A DNA stretch of 64,000 nucleotides from Tsukamurella sputi (lineage in GTDB: Bacteria; Actinomycetota; Actinomycetes; Mycobacteriales; Mycobacteriaceae). Numbering within the stretch: the stretch's first letter is position 1; the number at the start of each line of letters is the position of its first letter. The position numbers and the translations under genes were made by a program. The notes under the pieces were generated by a model that was given only the letters and a program-made list of their open reading frames with translations, did no database searches and was not told the DNA's origin. The stretch covers positions 62,001 through 126,000 of the forward strand of contig NZ_VIGV01000001.1 in NCBI RefSeq assembly GCF_007858445.1. The letters are read 5' to 3'. Shown in pieces: positions 1 to 8,338 of this stretch.

Positions 1-684
1 GAGGTTGAGGATCAGGACCCGCCGCGCGGGAGTGCGGCGCAGCGCATCCACCTGCTCGGGCACCAGCACGTGCGGGATGACGGAGCTGAACCACGACCCC
101 GGCCCCAGGGTCACCACGTCGGCGTTCATGATCGCCTCGACCGCGTCCACGCAGGCGCGAGGATGGGCGGGAAGCAACCGGACCCGACGCACCTGCCCCG
201 GCGTGACCGCCACGGCGACCTGACCGCGGATCACCCGGGAGAGCCGGGGATCGTCCTCGAGCCCGGTCACGTCGGCCTCGATCCGCAAGGGCCCCGGCAC
301 CATCGGCAGCACGCGGCCCTGCACGCCGAACCGGTCGACGATCGCATCGAGCGCGTCGACGGGGTCCCCGAGCACCTCGCACAGGCCGGCCAGCAGCAGA
401 TTCCCGACGGGATGCCCCGCCATCGCACCGCCACCACCGAAGCGGTGCTGCAGGATTCCCGCCCAGAACTCGCCGCGATCGTCGTCGGGCATGAGGGCGG
501 CGAGCGCCATGCGCAGGTCCCCCGGCGGGATGATGCCGAGTTCGTTGCGCAACCGGCCCGACGAGCCGCCGTCATCGGCGACGGTGACGATGGCCGTGAT
601 CTCCGCCTCCAGGGCGCGTCCGGCGCGCAGCGTCGCGAACAACCCGTGGCCGCCTCCGAGCGAGGCGAGCTTCAACCGCCTCAT
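1..684 (-). CDS. yvcK: YvcK/CofD-family gluconeogenesis factor (3' end outside window)
   Basis: Partial: 228 N-terminal residues are present and the C-terminal part runs past base 1. Visible motifs are the N-terminal nucleotide-binding loop GGGHGL (residues 9-14), the TVADDGGSSGRLR block (about 34-46) and PPGDLRMAL, all typical of the YvcK/CofD-like family. Members bind UDP-GlcNAc or related nucleotide sugars and link central carbon metabolism to cell-wall synthesis; they are usually 310-340 residues. The ATG at 684 overlaps the TGA of rapZ (ATGA), so translation is probably coupled. In actinobacteria the next gene is normally whiA, which would lie to the left of the window. Identification is firm; the precise ligand is not visible from sequence. 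Confidence 0.9.
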   Translation of the reverse strand, partial: MRRLKLASLGGGHGLFATLRAGRALEAEITAIVTVADDGGSSGRLRNELGIIPPGDLRMALAALMPDDDRGEFWAGILQHRFGGGGAMAGHPVGNLLLAGLCEVLGDPVDALDAIVDRFGVQGRVLPMVPGPLRIEADVTGLEDDPRLSRVIRGQVAVAVTPGQVRRVRLLPAHPRACVDAVEAIMNADVVTLGPGSWFSSVIPHVLVPEQVDALRRTPARRVLILNL

Positions 685-1610
685 TCGAGCCCCAGATCCC
701 GATGCGCGGCACGGACTTCGATGCCCGGCCGACCCTCGAGCCGGCGCACCAGCTCCTCGGTCATGGCGACGCTGCGGTGCTTGCCGCCCGTGCAACCGAT
801 CCCGACGGTGAGGTACGTCTTACCCTCGCGCCGGTAGCCCGCGAGGAGCGGGTCCAGCAGTTGCGCGTAGGTGTCGAGGAAGTCCGACGCGCCCGGCTGC
901 CCCAGCACGTACCCGGAGACCTCCGCGGTGAGGCCGTTGAGCGGCCGGAGTTCCGGCACCCAGAAGGGGTTCGGGAGGAAGCGCACGTCGAGCACCATGT
1001 CGGCGTCGAGCAGGATCCCGTTCTTGAAGCCGAAGGACTCCACGGTCACGGTGATCGTGCCGGATCGCAGAGTGCGGAAGGAGTTCTCGATCGTCTCGCG
1101 CAGCCGCGCGACCGAGAGCGCCGAGGTGTCCAGCACCAGGTCCGCGGTCGAGCGGATGGGCTGCAGGATCCGGCGTTCAGCGGCGATGCCCTCGGCGAGC
1201 GTGCCGCTGCCCTGCAACGGATGTTTGCGCCGCACCTGTTCGAACCGGCGGATCAGCGTCTCGTCGGAGGCGTCGAGGAAGAGCACCCGCGGCTCGATGT
1301 CCTTCTCCGCCAGCTCCCGGCGGATGTTCGCGAAGTCACCGGTGAAGGTGCGGCTGCGCACGTCGGTCACGATGCACAGGCGGTGGATCCGCGACTCGTC
1401 GGCGAGCGAGATGTCCACCATGTTGCTGATGAGGGCGGGCGGCAGATTGTCGGCGACGTACCAGCCGAGATCCTCGAGCACCTTGGCCGCGGTGCCGCGC
1501 CCCGCGCCGGACAGGCCGGTCACGAGGAGCACGTCCATCGGACCGTCGCTGCGGTGTTCGCCGACGGTCCGTTCGTCGGCTCCGCTGTCCGGATTCCCGG
1601 TCGGGCGCAC
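681..1610 (-). CDS. rapZ: RapZ-family nucleotide-binding protein
   Basis: 309 residues. A P-loop GLSGAGRGT lies at residues 32-40, followed by the family block YVADNLPPALI, and the C-terminal domain carries GIGCTGGKHRSVA. RapZ/YvcJ proteins bind ATP/GTP; in E. coli RapZ controls GlcN6P synthase through small RNAs, but the actinobacterial role is not established. The GTG at 1610 has a strong purine-rich ribosome-binding site (GAGGAGGAGG) just upstream. A second candidate, ATG at residue 25, would give the more usual ~285-residue length. A -10-like TACCCT on this strand (1643-1648) could drive rapZ-yvcK as a unit of its own, because uvrC, the usual upstream neighbour, is 4.3 kb away here. Confidence 0.92.
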   Translation of the reverse strand: MRPTGNPDSGADERTVGEHRSDGPMDVLLVTGLSGAGRGTAAKVLEDLGWYVADNLPPALISNMVDISLADESRIHRLCIVTDVRSRTFTGDFANIRRELAEKDIEPRVLFLDASDETLIRRFEQVRRKHPLQGSGTLAEGIAAERRILQPIRSTADLVLDTSALSVARLRETIENSFRTLRSGTITVTVESFGFKNGILLDADMVLDVRFLPNPFWVPELRPLNGLTAEVSGYVLGQPGASDFLDTYAQLLDPLLAGYRREGKTYLTVGIGCTGGKHRSVAMTEELVRRLEGRPGIEVRAAHRDLGLE

Positions 1611-1710
1611 GGCCCCTCCTCCTCGCTCGTCGGTACCGCTTCAGGGTAGCCATCGCCGACGGTTCCCGCGGGGCTCTGGGCAGGGCGCCCCGCAGCATCC
1701 GAGCACCGCC

Positions 1711-1716
1711 TAGAGT
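1711..1716 (+). promoter_or_regulatory. -10 element TAGAGT for a leaderless transcript
   Basis: TANNNT hexamer 8 bases before the GTG at 1725. The geometry puts the expected transcription start at or within two bases of the start codon. No convincing -35 is seen. Confidence 0.45.
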
Positions 1717-1724
1717 CGTCCGGT

Positions 1725-2198
1725 GTGTCCGTTCCCCGCACCGTCGTCCTGACCGCTGCAACCCTCGCCGTCGCCGCGTCCGCGCTGGTCGCCCCGGCGG
1801 CCTCGGCGGAGACGGCGCCGGGCACCGCCGGGCTCGAACCGGCCCTGGCGGAGGCGTACTCGTCGGCGTACCGGGCCGCCGCCGCGAACGGGGTGGTGCT
1901 CAGCATCACGTCCGGCAAGCGCTCGTGGTCCGAGCAGCAGTGGCTGTGGGAGGACGGGATCGCGCGGTACGGCTCCCCCGCGGCGGCGCGACGGTGGGTA
2001 CTACCACCCGCCGAATCCACCCACGTCAGCGGCGCGGCGGTCGACGTCGGCCCGTGGCAGGGCGCGGCCTGGCTGCAGGCCAACGGCAACCGCTGGGGCC
2101 TCTGCCGCACGTTCGACAACGAGTGGTGGCACTTCGAGTTGGTCACCGCTCCGGGCGGCGCGTGCCCGCCGACGGTGCCCGACGCCTCGTTCCGCTGA
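1725..2198 (+). CDS. Secreted VanY-family D-alanyl-D-alanine carboxypeptidase-like protein
   Basis: 157 residues. A Sec signal peptide (residues 1-29, hydrophobic core then APAASA) precedes a compact peptidase M15/VanY domain. Zinc ligands and signature are visible: S-T-H-V-S-G-A-A-V-D at 98-107 (His100, Asp107) and E-W-W-H-F-E at 133-138 (His136). Such enzymes trim the C-terminal D-Ala of peptidoglycan stem peptides outside the membrane. The GTG at 1725 is preferred to the overlapping GTG at 1723, whose frame closes after a few codons. A TANNNT box upstream suggests a leaderless mRNA. It lies divergent from rapZ and directly before the gamma-glutamyltransferase gene, but there is no sign the two share an operon. 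Confidence 0.85.
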   Translation: MSVPRTVVLTAATLAVAASALVAPAASAETAPGTAGLEPALAEAYSSAYRAAAANGVVLSITSGKRSWSEQQWLWEDGIARYGSPAAARRWVLPPAESTHVSGAAVDVGPWQGAAWLQANGNRWGLCRTFDNEWWHFELVTAPGGACPPTVPDASFR

Positions 2199-2271
2199 GG
2201 TCGGCCGAACCCTTCGCGCGGCTCACGGGCCGGTGTTAGGTTTCGATGATCCGATCGACGTGGAGGACCAC

Positions 2272-4236
2272 ATGTTCCGTATCAGGTCGGCGGCCGCGGC
2301 CGCATTCGTGATCCCCCTCGCCCTCGCGGGGTGCGGGACGTCGGGCAACAGCGGCGGGCCGTCGTCGACGGTGAACGTGGCGGCCGGCGGCTGCGACGCG
2401 ACCAGCCCCACCGGCACCATGTTCACGCCTTCGTCCTCCGCGTCGCCGTCGGGGCCGCGCGACATCAGCACGAACCCCGAGGGTGCGTCCGGATACCGCT
2501 CCGGCCTGCCCGTCACGCACACCAAGGACTACGCCGCGGCGACCGCGAACCCGATCGCCACGAAGGCCGCGTGTGAGGTCCTCGCCCAGGGCGGTACGGC
2601 CGCCGATGCGCTCGTCGCCGCGCAGACCGTGCTCGGACTCGTCGAGCCGCAATCCTCGGGCATCGCCGGCGGCGCCTTCCTGTTGTACTACGACGCGAAG
2701 TCGAAGAAGGTGCAGGCCTACGACGGCCGGGAGACGGCGCCCGCGAGCGCCGACGAGAACTACCTGCGCTGGATCTCGCCCGAGGACCGCACGGCGCCCA
2801 AGCCCGACGCCCGCTCCTCCGGCCGCGCCGTCGGCGTGCCCGGCGCGCTGCGACTGCTCGAGGCCGTCCACGGCGAGCACGGAGGCAAGACCTGGCGCGA
2901 GCTCTTCGACCCCGCGGTGAAGATCGCCGACGACGGCTTCGCGATCAGCCCGCGGCTCGCCGGGGCCATCGCCGACGAGGCCAAGAACTTCGCCAACGAC
3001 GCCGATCTCAAGGGCTACTTCCTCGAGCCCGACGGTGCGCCGAAGAAGGCGGGCGTCAAGCTGACCAACCCCGCGTACGCGAAAACACTGGGCGCCATCG
3101 CCTCCGAGGGCGCGAAGGCCTTCTACACCGGCCCGATCGCCGAGGCGATCGTCGCCTCGGTCCGCGACACCACCGGCGGTCGTACGGCGGGCACCATGAC
3201 CGTCGAGGATCTCGCGAAGTACTCCGTCAAGACCCGTGAGGCCGTGTGCACGCCGTACCGCGACCGAGAGCTGTGCGGTATGCCCGCGCCGTCCTCGGGC
3301 GGCATCACCGTGGCGCAGGCGCTCGGCATCCTGAACTCCTTCGATCTGTCGAAGCTGGGCCCGGACGCGGTGCACGGCGGCGATGCTGGGCCCGACGGGG
3401 GAATCCCGACGGCCGAGGCGATCCACCTGATCTCCGAGGCGGAGCGGCTCGCCTACGCCGACCGGGACAAGTACATCGCCGACCCCGATTTCATCCCTCT
3501 TCCCGGCGGCTCCCCCGCAGCGCTCGTGGATCCCGCATACCTCGCGGGCCGGGCGAAGCTGATCGACAGGGGCAAGTCGATGGGCACCGCGAAGCCGGGT
3601 GAGTTCCCCACCGCCACACCGGGCGTGACCACGCCGCCCGAGCACGGTACGAGCCACATCACGATCCTCGACAAGCACGGCAACGTCGCGTCGATGACCA
3701 CCACCGTGGAGTCCGCCTTCGGCTCCTACCACATGGTGGACGGTTTCCTGCTCAACAACCAGCTCACCGACTTCTCCGCCGAGCCCGCCGATTCCGCGGG
3801 TCTCCCGGTGGCGAACCGCGTGCAGCCGGGCAAGCGGCCCCGCAGCTCGATGTCGCCCACGATCCTGTTCGCACGGGGATCCGACGGCGCGCGCGGTGAC
3901 GCGATCGGCGCGCTCGGCTCCCCCGGCGGCGCTGTCATCATCCAGTTCGTCATCAAGACCATCGTCGGCCTGACCGACTGGAAGTTGAACCCGCAGCAGG
4001 CGGTCGGGATGGCGAACTTCGGTGCGGCGAACTCCCCGAAGACGAACGTCGACAGCGCGCACCCCGTGTTGAGCACCGACGAGGGGCGCAAGGTCGTCGA
4101 GGACCTCCGGGCACTGGGACATCAGCTGAACCTCGCACCGCAGGTCTCGGGACTGTCCGCGATCGTCAAACAGGGCGACGTCTACGCCGGCGGCGTCGAT
4201 CCGCGCCGCGAGGGAGTGGTGCTGGGCGGCAGCTGA
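2272..4236 (+). CDS. ggt: Gamma-glutamyltransferase, lipoprotein
   Basis: 654 residues from the ATG at 2272, which has GGAGG at 2262-2266; an upstream in-frame GTG at 2233 is rejected because it would bury the signal peptide. The N-terminus MFRIRSA...LAGC has a lipobox, so the enzyme is probably membrane-anchored on the outside. It should autocleave before the catalytic threonine in H-G-T-S-H (Thr460), giving large and small subunits. Other family blocks are QSSGIAGGAF, LLNNQLTDF and a GSPGG oxyanion-loop motif. The reaction is hydrolysis of glutathione and other gamma-glutamyl compounds, or transpeptidation. Length and motif order match the family throughout. Confidence 0.95.
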   Translation: MFRIRSAAAAAFVIPLALAGCGTSGNSGGPSSTVNVAAGGCDATSPTGTMFTPSSSASPSGPRDISTNPEGASGYRSGLPVTHTKDYAAATANPIATKAACEVLAQGGTAADALVAAQTVLGLVEPQSSGIAGGAFLLYYDAKSKKVQAYDGRETAPASADENYLRWISPEDRTAPKPDARSSGRAVGVPGALRLLEAVHGEHGGKTWRELFDPAVKIADDGFAISPRLAGAIADEAKNFANDADLKGYFLEPDGAPKKAGVKLTNPAYAKTLGAIASEGAKAFYTGPIAEAIVASVRDTTGGRTAGTMTVEDLAKYSVKTREAVCTPYRDRELCGMPAPSSGGITVAQALGILNSFDLSKLGPDAVHGGDAGPDGGIPTAEAIHLISEAERLAYADRDKYIADPDFIPLPGGSPAALVDPAYLAGRAKLIDRGKSMGTAKPGEFPTATPGVTTPPEHGTSHITILDKHGNVASMTTTVESAFGSYHMVDGFLLNNQLTDFSAEPADSAGLPVANRVQPGKRPRSSMSPTILFARGSDGARGDAIGALGSPGGAVIIQFVIKTIVGLTDWKLNPQQAVGMANFGAANSPKTNVDSAHPVLSTDEGRKVVEDLRALGHQLNLAPQVSGLSAIVKQGDVYAGGVDPRREGVVLGGS

Positions 4237-4285
4237 TCCCGGCGGCCGGACAGCCGGCGCCAAGCTTCGGCCAAGGACACCCGCC

Positions 4286-4291
4286 TACCGT
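4286..4291 (+). promoter_or_regulatory. -10 element TACCGT, leaderless geometry
   Basis: TANNNT hexamer ending 7 bases before the ATG at 4299; the predicted transcription start is the start codon itself or the base before it. Confidence 0.4.
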
Positions 4292-4298
4292 CGGGCGT

Positions 4299-4889
4299 AT
4301 GGGAATGAAGTGCAATTTCATCGTGGGGTGCCCGGCGGGGACAGACCCGGCGGCACTGCTGCGGGACCTGCCGCCGCTGGACGTCGCGGCATCCGACGCG
4401 CTGGCGACGCAGATCCTCGGCACGCGATCCTGGGGTAGGCGGCGCCGTTTCCACCGCACCGGCGATCTGTCGAGGGAGGTCTATCCGCGCGACGGTGAGA
4501 TCGCCGTCGCCGTGTACGGCGACCTGATCATCGCCGCGTACGACGACGTGTCCACCGAGTGGGTCATGGAGGCCGTCCCCGACTGGGGCTACCCGATCCT
4601 CAGGACCCACGACGTGGACGCGTTCATCCTGCACTCCGTGGTGAACATGGGCGTGTTCGCGTTCTGGCGCGACGACGAGGTGGTCCGGTCGTACGGCGGC
4701 GTCGACGGTGAGGCCATCGTCGACGAGGGCGATCCGCTCCCGTTCGAGCGAGGCCTCGATCCCGAGGAGGACGGGTTCGGCTGGGTCACCGAGCACGCCA
4801 TCCTGGATCGGCTCGGATTCTGCTACGAAGGTCCGTCCTCAACCGACAACGTCGATCCATCATCGGTGCCGCTGCTCGTGTACCGCTGA
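4299..4889 (+). CDS. DUF6928-like protein of unknown function
   Basis: 196 residues, acidic and without signal peptide or membrane segment. The opening (MGMKCNFIVG, then D-P-A-A-L-L-R), the central VYGDLIIAAYD and the aromatic block FAFWRDDEVVRSYGG resemble proteins I know as DUF6928 in actinobacteria. That assignment is from memory and unproven, and no catalytic motif is recognisable. The TACCGT box implies its own leaderless promoter. It is convergent with the permease on the other strand; the two stop codons are separated by a single base, leaving no room for a terminator. Confidence 0.7.
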   Translation: MGMKCNFIVGCPAGTDPAALLRDLPPLDVAASDALATQILGTRSWGRRRRFHRTGDLSREVYPRDGEIAVAVYGDLIIAAYDDVSTEWVMEAVPDWGYPILRTHDVDAFILHSVVNMGVFAFWRDDEVVRSYGGVDGEAIVDEGDPLPFERGLDPEEDGFGWVTEHAILDRLGFCYEGPSSTDNVDPSSVPLLVYR

Positions 4890-4890
4890 C

Positions 4891-5958
4891 TCACAGCACC
4901 AGCACCGCTGCCACGGTTGCCGGGATCGCCAGGATCAGGCCGTGCGCGGCGAACCGCCGGACATCGATCCGCACGCCCCCGCGCAGGCATCGCTCCCGCC
5001 AGAGCAGCGTCGCGAGCGATGCCCACAGCGTCACGATCGGGGCCACTCCCACGCCGATCAGCAGCGCCATGAGCCGGACCGGCTCGCCGGCGGCGACGGG
5101 TTCGAGCGCCAGATAGGCGGGCAGGTTGTTGACGCCGTTCGCGGCGAGCGCGCCGATTCCCGCGAGCCGCACCAGGTCCGACGGTGCCATTCCCGCCCCC
5201 GCGACGTCCCGCAGCACCCCCTCGAGGCCGGCTGCCAAGGCCACCTGCACCGCGGCGAAGACCACCGTGAGGATCAGGACCATGCGCCACGGCACCTCGA
5301 TCTCCCTGAGCCGGTGCGGCGCACGGACCGCGACGGCGACCCCCAGAACGACCGCGGCGACGGTCGCGGCGACGGCGGGCGGAACGCCGACCGCGAAGGC
5401 CGGGCCCAGTGCTAGGCAGACGATCGTCGCCACTGCGAACAGGACGCGGTCCGCCGCGGGCGCGAACTCCGGCACCGCGTACCGTCCGCGCAGATCCTTG
5501 CGATGCAGGAGCCACAGCACCACGACCGTCACCGCGATCGCGACCAACGCGGGCCGCCAGGACAGGGCGAGGTAGGCACGGACTCCACCGTCGAGGTGGT
5601 AGACGGCGAGCAGGTTGGTCAAGTTGGAGACCGGCAGCAGCAGCGACGCGGTGTTCGCCAGCCACACCGTGGTCATCGCGAAGGGCAAGGGGGCCAGTCC
5701 CAGTCGCGAGGCCGCCGCGAGTACCACGGGCGTTAGGAGCACCGCGGTGGTGTCCAGGCTGAGGACGATCGTCGCCGCGCAGGCGAGGGCCACGACGCCC
5801 AGCCACATCAGGACGACGCTGCCGCGGCCCAGCCGGGCCGCGAGCACGCCCATCGCGTCGAACACCCCGGACAGCTGGGCGATCTCGGCGACGACGGTGA
5901 TAGCGAGCAGGAAGACCAGTACCGGGGCGACCTGCGCCACCACGTCCGCCGCGTTCAC
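4891..5958 (-). CDS. ArsB/NhaD/SLC13-type ion transporter permease
   Basis: 355 residues starting at a GTG (5958) that overlaps the uvrC TGA. About ten hydrophobic segments are visible, with conserved-looking polar breaks: [32 protein letters not shown] and [17 protein letters not shown]. These N-x-x-x-N/P re-entrant motifs occur in the ion-transporter superfamily (ArsB arsenite efflux, NhaD, citrate and dicarboxylate carriers). There are no arsenic-resistance genes nearby, so arsenite is not supported over other anions or Na+/H+ exchange. Translation is probably coupled to uvrC through the 4-base overlap. An open frame runs on upstream in this frame, but it covers uvrC out of frame and is not real. 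Confidence 0.8.
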   Translation of the reverse strand: MNAADVVAQVAPVLVFLLAITVVAEIAQLSGVFDAMGVLAARLGRGSVVLMWLGVVALACAATIVLSLDTTAVLLTPVVLAAASRLGLAPLPFAMTTVWLANTASLLLPVSNLTNLLAVYHLDGGVRAYLALSWRPALVAIAVTVVVLWLLHRKDLRGRYAVPEFAPAADRVLFAVATIVCLALGPAFAVGVPPAVAATVAAVVLGVAVAVRAPHRLREIEVPWRMVLILTVVFAAVQVALAAGLEGVLRDVAGAGMAPSDLVRLAGIGALAANGVNNLPAYLALEPVAAGEPVRLMALLIGVGVAPIVTLWASLATLLWRERCLRGGVRIDVRRFAAHGLILAIPATVAAVLVL

Positions 5959-7970
5959 GCGCCGTCGGTACGCAGGCCGTCGAGCACGGTGCGGGCGGTG
6001 GTCAGGCCGATCCCGGGGACCTCGACGATCTCCTCCAGGCTGGCGCCGCGCAGCTTCGCGACCGAGCCGAAGTGCTGCAGCAGCGCCGCCTTCCGCGTGT
6101 CCCCGAGACCGGGGATCGCGTCCAGGGCACTGGCGGTCATCCGCTTCGAGCGCTTGCTCCGGTGGAAGGAGATGGCGAACCGGTGCGCCTCGTCGCGGAC
6201 CCGCTGCAGCAGGAAGAGCGCGTCCGAATTGCGCGGCAGGATCACGGGATCCTCGTCGCCGGGGACCCACACCTCCTCGAGCCGTTTGGCGAGGCCGATC
6301 ACGGCCACGTCGGTCACGCCGAGCTCGTCGAGCACCTCCTGGGCGGCCGCGGCCTGCGGCGCGCCACCGTCGACGACGTAGAGGTTGGGCGGGTACGCGA
6401 ACCGGCGGGGACGACCCGTCTGCGGATCGATGGCGGCCTCCGGGGCGAGGTCTCCCCCGTTGTCCGCGGCGGCGACGTCCGCCCCGCCGCCGGCCGAGGC
6501 CTCCTCGACCACGACGTCCTGGCGCGCATCGGCCCTGTGCCGCAGGAAGCGCCGGCGGGTGACCTCGGCGATCGACGCGACGTCGTCGCTGTGCCCGTCG
6601 CCGGCGGCCTCCTTGATCCCGTAGTGGCGGTAGTCGGACTTCTTCGCCAGCCCGTCCTCGAAGACGACGAGCGAGGCCACCACGTCGGAGCCCTGGATGT
6701 GGCTGATGTCGACGCACTCGATGCGCAGCGGCGCCTCGTCGAGATCCAGCGCGTCCTGCAGGCCCTGGAGGGCCGCGGACCGCGCCGTGAGGTCGCCGGA
6801 GCGCTTGAGCTTGTGCTGGTGCAGCGCGTCCGCGGCGTTCCGCTCCACGGTCTCCATGAGGGTCCGCTTGTCGCCGCGCTGCGGTACGCGCAGCGAGACC
6901 TTGCCGCCGCGGAGCTCCTCGAGCCAGTCCTGCACCTCGTCGGCGTCGTCGGGCAGCACGGGGACGAGCACCTCGCGCGGTACCGGGTTCACGGCCCCCT
7001 CGCCCGACTGCTTCGCGCGTTCGGCCTCCTCGCCGTAGAACTGGGTGAGGAACTGCTCGATGAAGTCGGCGTTCTCGCTGCCCTCCGCGTCGCCCGGCTT
7101 CTCGACGACCCAGCCGCGCTGGCCGCGCACGCGCCCGCCCCGGACGTGGAAGATCTGGACGGCCGCCTCGAGATCGTCGGAGGTGAACGCGATGACGTCC
7201 GCGTCCGTTCCGTCGCCGAGCACCACGGCCTGCTTCTCGACGGCCTTGCGCAGCGCCGAGACGTCGTCCCGCAGCCGGGCGGCGCGCTCGAAGTCCAATT
7301 CCTCGCTGGCGGCGAGCATGTCGGTCTCGAGCTGTTTGATGAGGTTGTCGGTCTTGCCGGCGAGGAAGTCGCAGAAGTCGAGCACGATGTCGCGGTGCTG
7401 CTCCGCGGTGACCTTCCCGACGCACGGCGCCGAGCATTTGTCGATGTAGCCGAGCAGGCACGGGCGGCCCATCTGGTTGTGCCGCTTGAACACCCCGGCC
7501 GAGCACGTCCGCGCGGGGAAGACACGCAGGAGCAGGTCGAGTGTCTCGCGGATGGCCCACGCGTGGCTGTACGGGCCGAAGTAGCGCACGCCCTTGCGCC
7601 GCGGCCCGCGGTAGACGTACAGCCGCGGGTACTCCTCGTTCAGCGTGACCGCGAGCATCGGGTAGGTCTTGTCGTCCCGGTAGCGGACGTTGAACTGCGG
7701 ATCGAACTCCTTGATCCAGTTGTACTCGAGCTGCAGCGCCTCCACCTCGGTGCCGACCACCGTCCACTCGACGGACGCCGCAGTGGTGACCATCTGGTAG
7801 GTGCGGGGGTGCAGGCCGTAGACATCGGCGAAGTAGGAGTTCAGCCGGCTGCGCAGCGACTTGGCCTTACCGACGTAGATGACCCGGCCGTGCTTGTCCC
7901 GGAACTTGTACACGCCGGGCTGCGTGGGGATGCTGCCCGGCGCGGGACGGTAACTCTGCGGATCGGCCAC
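5955..7970 (-). CDS. uvrC: UvrABC system subunit C (excinuclease)
   Basis: 671 residues. The N-terminal GIY-YIG nuclease ([10 protein letters not shown], then [14 protein letters not shown], about residues 19-43) makes the 3' incision. A UVR coiled-coil segment near 200-237 binds UvrB. The RNase H-like domain ([21 protein letters not shown]) makes the 5' incision, and tandem helix-hairpin-helix motifs ([29 protein letters not shown]) end the protein. A glycine/alanine-rich insertion ([15 protein letters not shown]) within the RNase H part is common in actinobacteria. The GTG at 7970 gives [15 protein letters not shown], matching the family's usual start. That start codon lies inside a perfect 12-base inverted repeat that also contains a -10 box (see 7965-7994). 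Confidence 0.97.
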   Translation of the reverse strand: MADPQSYRPAPGSIPTQPGVYKFRDKHGRVIYVGKAKSLRSRLNSYFADVYGLHPRTYQMVTTAASVEWTVVGTEVEALQLEYNWIKEFDPQFNVRYRDDKTYPMLAVTLNEEYPRLYVYRGPRRKGVRYFGPYSHAWAIRETLDLLLRVFPARTCSAGVFKRHNQMGRPCLLGYIDKCSAPCVGKVTAEQHRDIVLDFCDFLAGKTDNLIKQLETDMLAASEELDFERAARLRDDVSALRKAVEKQAVVLGDGTDADVIAFTSDDLEAAVQIFHVRGGRVRGQRGWVVEKPGDAEGSENADFIEQFLTQFYGEEAERAKQSGEGAVNPVPREVLVPVLPDDADEVQDWLEELRGGKVSLRVPQRGDKRTLMETVERNAADALHQHKLKRSGDLTARSAALQGLQDALDLDEAPLRIECVDISHIQGSDVVASLVVFEDGLAKKSDYRHYGIKEAAGDGHSDDVASIAEVTRRRFLRHRADARQDVVVEEASAGGGADVAAADNGGDLAPEAAIDPQTGRPRRFAYPPNLYVVDGGAPQAAAAQEVLDELGVTDVAVIGLAKRLEEVWVPGDEDPVILPRNSDALFLLQRVRDEAHRFAISFHRSKRSKRMTASALDAIPGLGDTRKAALLQHFGSVAKLRGASLEEIVEVPGIGLTTARTVLDGLRTDGA

Positions 7971-7994
7971 CCGTCCAGATTAGGACGGGTGGCC
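7965..7994 (-). promoter_or_regulatory. Perfect 12+12 inverted repeat enclosing the uvrC -10 box and start codon
   Basis: On the minus strand the arms GGCCACCCGTCC and GGACGGGTGGCC flank the 6-base loop TAATCT. The loop is itself a TANNNT -10 hexamer, and the GTG start of uvrC begins exactly 7 bases after it, inside the right arm. It could be a regulator operator over a leaderless promoter, or a terminator hairpin for the secreted-protein gene upstream (stop at 8024). It does not match the actinobacterial SOS box. Confidence 0.6.
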
Positions 7995-8023
7995 GACATG
8001 TTCGGTGGTGGGACGGTTCCGGG

Positions 8024-8338
8024 TCAGCCGACGGGGATCCAGACGGGGCCGAGCCAGAAGCCCCAGTGGTGCCGGCCCGCGTCCCACACGGGCTGATGCC
8101 AGCCGCCCTGATGGAGGACGGGGCCCGGTCGCCAGTTCGGGTCCTCGCCCTGGGTCCGCGCTGTCCGGGTGACGTCGGCCCGGCGACCGCGGTCCCGGTC
8201 GTCGGAGCGGTGGTCGTTCTGACCGACGGCGGGACGCGCCGGGTCGGCCGAGGCGATGCCCGCCCCGACGGAGCCGACGCCGCCGATCACCGCGGCGCCG
8301 AGGAGTGCTGTTCCGATCAACTTCTTCATTGTGGTCAT
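8024..8338 (-). CDS. Small secreted protein, function unknown
   Basis: 104 residues with a clear Sec signal peptide (MTTMKKLIGTALLGAAVIGG, cleavage near GIASA-DP). The mature part is charged and Arg/Asp-rich, then ends in a Trp/His-rich segment (PVLHQGGWHQPVWDAGRHHW, then GFWLGPVWIPVG). I know no family for it. The ATG at 8338 overlaps the TGA of the zinc-finger gene upstream (ATGA), so it should be translated from the same message; the alternative start MKK at residue 4 would keep the signal peptide. Trp/His clusters of this kind could bind metal or carbohydrate, but that is only a guess. Confidence 0.6.
   Translation of the reverse strand: MTTMKKLIGTALLGAAVIGGVGSVGAGIASADPARPAVGQNDHRSDDRDRGRRADVTRTARTQGEDPNWRPGPVLHQGGWHQPVWDAGRHHWGFWLGPVWIPVG

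Noticed and set aside
4891-7767. Very long open frame covering uvrC and the permease
   Set aside because: Only its last 355 codons match a protein family; the rest is Arg/Gly-rich and lies out of frame with uvrC, a normal effect of high GC.
7965-7994. SOS (LexA) box at uvrC
   Set aside because: The palindrome does not resemble TCGAAC-N4-GTTCGA.
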